From positions 1,054,001-1,118,000 of the forward strand of contig JAJEKV010000144.1 in NCBI GenBank assembly GCA_021234155.1: a DNA stretch of 64,000 nucleotides. The letters are read 5' to 3'. The stretch's first letter is position 1; each line of letters opens with the position of its first letter. Made by a program: the position numbers and the translations under genes. The stretch is from Isoetes taiwanensis (Eukaryota > Streptophyta > Lycopodiopsida > Isoetales > Isoetaceae). Shown here one piece after another: positions 60,486-64,000 of the stretch. The notes under the pieces were generated by a model, which made no database searches, was not told the DNA's origin, and worked only from the letters and a program-made list of their open reading frames with translations.

Positions 60486-60554
60486 CTAAGAGTAAAAAAA
60501 GGCAATTTCAAGGGCCAGAGATTATTTTTGCGGAGCATCATTTTATCTATCTAT

Positions 60555-60815
60555 CCATCTAATTTTCCATCATTTTCTCTATCTATCCACATTAGCATTT
60601 TTATACTAGCACACCCTTAATTAGCACACATTAGTACTTTATACTACCACAATTAGCACACAATTAGTACTTTATACTACCACAATCAGTATTAGCACAC
60701 ATTAGCATTTTTATACATTAGTACACATTAGTATTAGCACACATTAGTATTAGCACACATTAGCATTTTATACTAGCACACATTAGTATTAGCACACACT
60801 ATATTATACTATGTA
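60555..60815. repeat. AT-rich short tandem repeats (TTAGCACACA type)
   Basis: The phrases TTAGCACACATTAGTA, TTTATACTA and CCACAATTAGCACACA recur many times in different combinations, forming an interrupted microsatellite-like tract. It follows directly after TCTATCTATCCATCT repeats at 60.54-60.59 kb. Confidence 0.85.
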
Positions 60816-61047
60816 TTTTTTAATAAACACAATATTTTATGTATTTTCTATGAAAAATTACCCTCCCCATAAATATCCTATGTATTTTCTATGATAAATA
60901 GACTCTTCCCATGTATTTATCTAATGGACATCATATGCACCTATAATGCACATTATAACAACTGAAAAATAATTTACCCTACTTACCCTTACAACTAATA
61001 ATAATGCATTATACAAATATTATGACTTCAAAACTCACGTGACTTAT

Positions 61048-61135
61048 TTTCAAGTTTCTTATACCCCGCCCTTTTTTCCCCCCAAGACTTATTTAATTGT
61101 TTCTTGTACCCCGCCCTTTTTTCCCCCCAATATTT
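61048..61135. repeat. Tandem duplication of about 46 bp
   Basis: CCCCGCCCTTTTTTCCCCCC with its flanking GACTTATTT and GTTTCTT occurs twice head to tail. Non-coding. Confidence 0.85.
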
Positions 61136-61139
61136 GAAT

Positions 61140-62090
61140 TTTGAAATTTGGTACACACCTTTGTGCCGCTGATCCTGTTGTACCACTGGGAAAGGAGAAA
61201 GCACTCTGGTTCCGGCAGATCTTGCAAAGCCCTTTCTTCAGGCCGATTCTTCAGGCCGATTCATGTGGATCTCTGTTATCTCTGCTGCAGTCGACCTAGC
61301 GGTGCAGCAACTCAGGCATGGTGCTCCATCTCCATCTCCATCTCCATCTCCATTACATTCATAGCCATAGCCAGAAACACAAAGAAGAGGAGCCATGGCG
61401 GCCAAGCTCGGGACATGTTGATCACAATCGACCCAAAAGCAGGACCCAGAAACAGAGCAAAAGGAGCCGATCGGAAGGAGTCAAGATCGAGAAAAAAAGG
61501 GGCGTCCATGTGAGAAAAAAATGCAATGCAGGACAAAATCTAAAATCTGAGAAATATGCGCCGTATGGGCGAGCTGCAGCGGCGAGGGGGAAAGGAAGGA
61601 ATCAAACAATAAATGCTGGAGCAGGAATCCAAAATCTTACAAAATCTGTTCGATGGTGGTGACATTTGTGTGGCTATGGCTTTCAGAAGCTGGCAGGGGC
61701 GCCGCTGTGACAAAATCTTAAGCAGCGCATCGCTGCCCACCATTTTCACCTCCACATCTGAGATTTCCGGCTTCGATTCTGCCAATTCTTCCTTCCCCTC
61801 CATGCAATTCTCGCTTATGTACTTTGAATCTGCCGATTGCGCTGTAATGCTCGAGCCCATTGCCGGATTTAAGCTCGGATTTGAGCTCGGATTTGTGCTT
61901 GCCTTCTAGCTCGGATTTGAGCTCGGATTTGAGCTCGGATATCTAAGATTACAGGTCAAGAATCGCATGCACCAGTAAATACTCACAGAGTAAGAAGGAA
62001 AGCCAAAAGGGGAAGCATAGGTAACCCCTTAAATCTTCCTCTGTCGGGCATCCTTTGCCGCATTCTTCCTCTGTCAGATCCCCAACAGCG
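61140..62090. other. Unassigned stretch with hexamer and 12-mer repeats
   Basis: It contains a (CATCTC)n hexamer run at about 61.325-61.353 kb and a 12-bp tandem repeat at 61.86-61.94 kb. Frames on both strands (up to 121 codons) overlap and lack domains. Some could be further exons of the small secreted protein candidate on the minus strand, but no splice model is convincing. Confidence 0.4.
61866..61940. repeat. 12-bp tandem repeat (GAGCTCGGATTT)
   Basis: Five to six copies of AGCTCGGATTTG occur in two runs separated by a short unrelated piece. Open in all three frames, but with no supporting gene. Confidence 0.85.
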
Positions 62091-62094
62091 GCCT

Positions 62095-62367
62095 TCAGCA
62101 TTGAGTCCTTCGGAATGTAATTCTGGAAAGCAGATTGGTCCGGAAATAGATGAGCAGATTGGAAATGGAAATCTGTAACCAATCTGTTTCCAAGGCTTCC
62201 CCATTTTCAATCTGCTTCAGGGCCGATTCTAAGGCTTCTCCATTTCCAATCTGTTTCTCCATCTCTTCTTGCGTTGGGCTCCATCTCGCAGAACAGAGCG
62301 GAGTGCATAATAGTAGAATCAAGGCTGCGATTGCTCCGAACATATAACAGCTCTTGGGTGTTACCAT
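62095..62367 (-). CDS. Candidate small secreted protein, 90 aa
   Basis: The chosen ATG (62365-62367) is followed by a textbook signal peptide: MVTPKSCYMFGAIAALILLL then CTPLCSA, with probable cleavage after CSA. The mature part begins RWSPTQEEMEKQIGNGEALE and contains an imperfect internal repeat (KQIGNGEALE / KQIENGEALE). The frame extends 44 codons further upstream, but the signal peptide argues for the internal Met. The reading frame ends at 62095. An overlapping frame just below (61949-62182) is acidic and Cys-containing (LTEEECGKGCPTEEDLR), so a frameshift or an unrecognised intron may separate the real C-terminus. The family is not recognised. It may be a lineage-specific secreted peptide or a chance frame. 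Confidence 0.35.
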   Translation of the reverse strand: MVTPKSCYMFGAIAALILLLCTPLCSARWSPTQEEMEKQIGNGEALESALKQIENGEALETDWLQISISNLLIYFRTNLLSRITFRRTQC

Positions 62368-62732
62368 GGCCAGATCCTGCAAATTTTGCAGATTGTAGAA
62401 TGCAATGATGAGCAGATGAGCAGTGCAAGGCCGCTCATGTAAGCGCCCAGAATGCGCGTCGGCCGGCCAGTGATGCGTGCATGTCTGAAAAAATTCCAAA
62501 TATCATGTGATAAATTTATAGGCTTTTATTTGATAAATTTGAAACAAGCCACCGAAATCCATGTTGTGCAAGATGAAGATATGCCAAAGAGATGGCAAAG
62601 ATGAAGATATGCCAAAGAGATGGCAAGGAGGATCCTGTTGCCATGCACTAGCCTAAAGTTTTGAAGCGAAGATTTAATGGAGTTTTGAACCATGGTGGAT
62701 TCAGTTTTTTGGCCGAAGCTTCAGAAAAGGAT

Positions 62733-62836
62733 GCTTCATTCTCGACTCGCGAGTCGAGAATGAAGCAAATCAAGCGCATGTTTAGGGAAGTATAAAAGGA
62801 TGCTTAGGGTGAGCTTCATTCTCGACTACCGAGTCG
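62733..62836. repeat. Palindromes related to the 60-kb array, different outer arms
   Basis: A perfect 34-bp palindrome occupies 62733-62766, with the same TCTCGACTCGCGAGTCGAGA core but outer arms GCTTCAT and ATGAAGC instead of GCCTTT and AAAGGC. A second, imperfect one follows at about 62.81-62.84 kb (TTCTCGACTACCGAGTCGAG). AAAAGGATGCTT precedes the first and recurs shortly before the second. Confidence 0.9.
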
Positions 62837-62879
62837 AGAGTGGAGGCAGTTGTATTGTATGTTTGGTGTTGTATTTAGT

Positions 62880-62962
62880 CATTAGATTAATTTAATTTAT
62901 TATTTAATTAATTATTTAGTTAGTTTAATTAATTATTAATTATACATTAATAATTAATACTT
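62880..62962. repeat. AT-rich ATTAATTA tract
   Basis: Repeated TTAATTA and TTATTTAATT motifs are almost free of G and C. The tract ends in a run of about ten G residues at 62963. Simple sequence, no gene. Confidence 0.8.
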
Positions 62963-63235
62963 TTGGGGGGGGGGGGATCTTGCCCCACTTTGCCCCTCCC
63001 TCTCCTCCTTTGCCCCTTTGCTCTTCTCTTTCCCCGGCGCCCCCCTCCTTCCCCCCTCCTCTCTCCCCCCGCCCCTTCCCTTCCCCTTCTTCCAACTTAT
63101 CCCTTGCCTCTCCTACCTCTCCCCTGCCTCCTCCCTCTCCCTTGCTCCTTTGCCTCCCTCCCTCAATCCCTCCCTTCCATCTCCCCTTCCTTCCTACCAT
63201 TCTTTCTCCACCGTCTCCTCTTCTTTTCTCGGATT
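62963..63235. repeat. G-run followed by a polypyrimidine tract
   Basis: A run of 12-13 G is followed by about 255 bases that are nearly all C and T on the + strand (CTCCTTCCC-type). Frames through it give Pro/Ser/Leu-rich or Gly/Glu/Lys-rich peptides that merely reflect composition. Such tracts can form triplex DNA; here it is most likely simple sequence. Confidence 0.85.
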
Positions 63236-63353
63236 GTTCTTTGTAAATGTTATTGTTGCTCTATTAAGAAAAAATTCTATTCAAGCATTCATTTCAAAAA
63301 AAATAATTTAGTATGAGTCCCATTTTCAGTCCGAGTCTCAAAATTCAAGATTT

Positions 63354-63378
63354 GTCCCACTTTAATTAAATACGACTT
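63354..63378 (-). repeat. Right arm of the perfect 25-bp inverted repeat
   Basis: GTCCCACTTTAATTAAATAC plus GACTT is the exact reverse complement of 59339-59363. Just inside lies ATGAGTCCCATTTT, whose reverse complement partly resembles the GGGACTCATTCC next to the left arm, so the inverted similarity may extend in broken form. Confidence 0.85.
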
Positions 63379-63379
63379 T

Positions 63380-64000
63380 TATATTGACCTTCTAAATGGC
63401 CTTCTTGGGGAGCGTGCCTTATTGAAAAAATGGTAAAACCTACCTACATCTACCCCCAATCTATCTACCCTCTCATCCTTTGCCAAGTGGCGTCCCCCCT
63501 GGCATGCCAAGTCGAAACACGAGCCGAGCTTGGCGTGGAAGGAGACCACGTAATCAGAAAACGAGGCAATGGATCTATATTTATACCTTGGCTTTTTTTC
63601 CCATCCCGGCCTGTGGGATATTTCTTCGCAAGAAAAATCAAGAACCCTAAGATTTGCAGGCCAAGAAACGGATTTTTAGTAGCTAGAAACTACCTAATCA
63701 TGACTATATCCTCCCGATTTAACCTGAGTGATCCCAAGAACCCCAAATCTGTGCTAAACGACGGATAATCTGTTGGATCTTGCAAGAATTGGAACAGAAC
63801 AGAGCATTTTCAAAAGGGGGGCAAATCAACTAAGGAAATTTCAAGGGCTCTTGCGCATTTGGGAGATTGTTGATACGAAATACATGTCAGTGCGATCTTC
63901 TGCTTGTGAATTCGACCTTCCTTGCTGCATCAATTTACTCGATTGAGCAGTAAAGCTGACCAAATATTCTGTCCAATCCCGGAAGTATTATTGACTCCTG
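63380..64000. other. Unassigned; open frame 63430-63768
   Basis: One + frame of 112 codons (63430-63768) starts with ATG and has mixed composition without a recognisable domain. The remainder to the window edge holds nothing identifiable. A gene starting here and continuing beyond the window cannot be excluded. Confidence 0.35.

Noticed and set aside
60272-60541. 89-codon minus-strand frame with RKA/SRL repeats
   Set aside because: It is the palindrome array read as protein; no codon structure beyond the DNA repeat.
62940-63316. Pro/Ser/Leu-rich and Gly/Glu/Lys-rich frames on both strands
   Set aside because: They reflect a homopyrimidine/homopurine tract and are open in several frames on both strands.

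Overview
The window looks like nuclear DNA from a land plant with a large, repeat-rich genome. Evidence includes spliced genes with GT-AG introns, a plant-type pentatricopeptide repeat (PPR) gene relic, a CACTA (En/Spm-like) element with plant-type TNP2, DUF4218 and DUF4216 segments, a plant-style Helitron with Rep, helicase and RPA-like parts, and a Ty3/gypsy relic. The style of the PPR relic (repeated 'GYVQHGE..LALDCF.KMQ' units) suggests a fern or lycophyte rather than a flowering plant, but that is inference from memory and I cannot name the species. No bacterial features, rRNA or credible tRNA genes were seen.

Layout. 1-12.5 kb: decayed intergenic DNA with a Ty3/gypsy integrase C-terminal relic near 3.3-3.7 kb. 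12.8-14.1 kb: relic of a DUF7869-type gene with the GHTHEDVDALFG signature. 17.4-17.8 kb: fragment of a Helitron helicase on the + strand. 20.8-25.1 kb: a longer, broken Helitron on the - strand (Rep with HUH and Tyr motifs, Pif1-like helicase, RPA-like OB-fold gene). 27.5-29.6 kb: a tandem duplication of about 1 kb. 30.3-33.2 kb: SINE-like pol III promoters and a LINE reverse transcriptase scrap.

34.66-42.75 kb: a structurally near-complete CACTA element, the most interesting object here. Its ends carry degenerate inverted termini and dense TGACGA-type subterminal repeats. On the - strand it encodes (i) a three-exon, uninterrupted 405-aa protein with a SET-like domain and (ii) a seven-exon TNP2 transposase carrying two single-base frameshifts. 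The splice phases allow the first two exons of the SET gene to be joined to the transposase, which recalls the TNPA/TNPD arrangement of En/Spm. A histone-methyltransferase-like SET domain in the first gene of a CACTA element is unusual and may be a previously undescribed system.

42.8-58 kb: a more gene-like stretch with relics rather than clear intact genes. It holds three copies of a hairpin-headed repeat, an unidentified coding-like fragment, a possible terminal exon of a multi-pass membrane protein, a PPR pseudogene, a Gly/Tyr-rich RNA-binding-protein-like scrap, and a WDR7/Rabconnectin-3-beta-like pseudogene whose splice sites are still readable. 59.3-63.4 kb: a region framed by a perfect 25-bp inverted repeat. 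It holds an array of long perfect palindromes (TCTCGACTCGCGAGTCGAGA core), a candidate small secreted protein, several short tandem repeats and a polypyrimidine tract.
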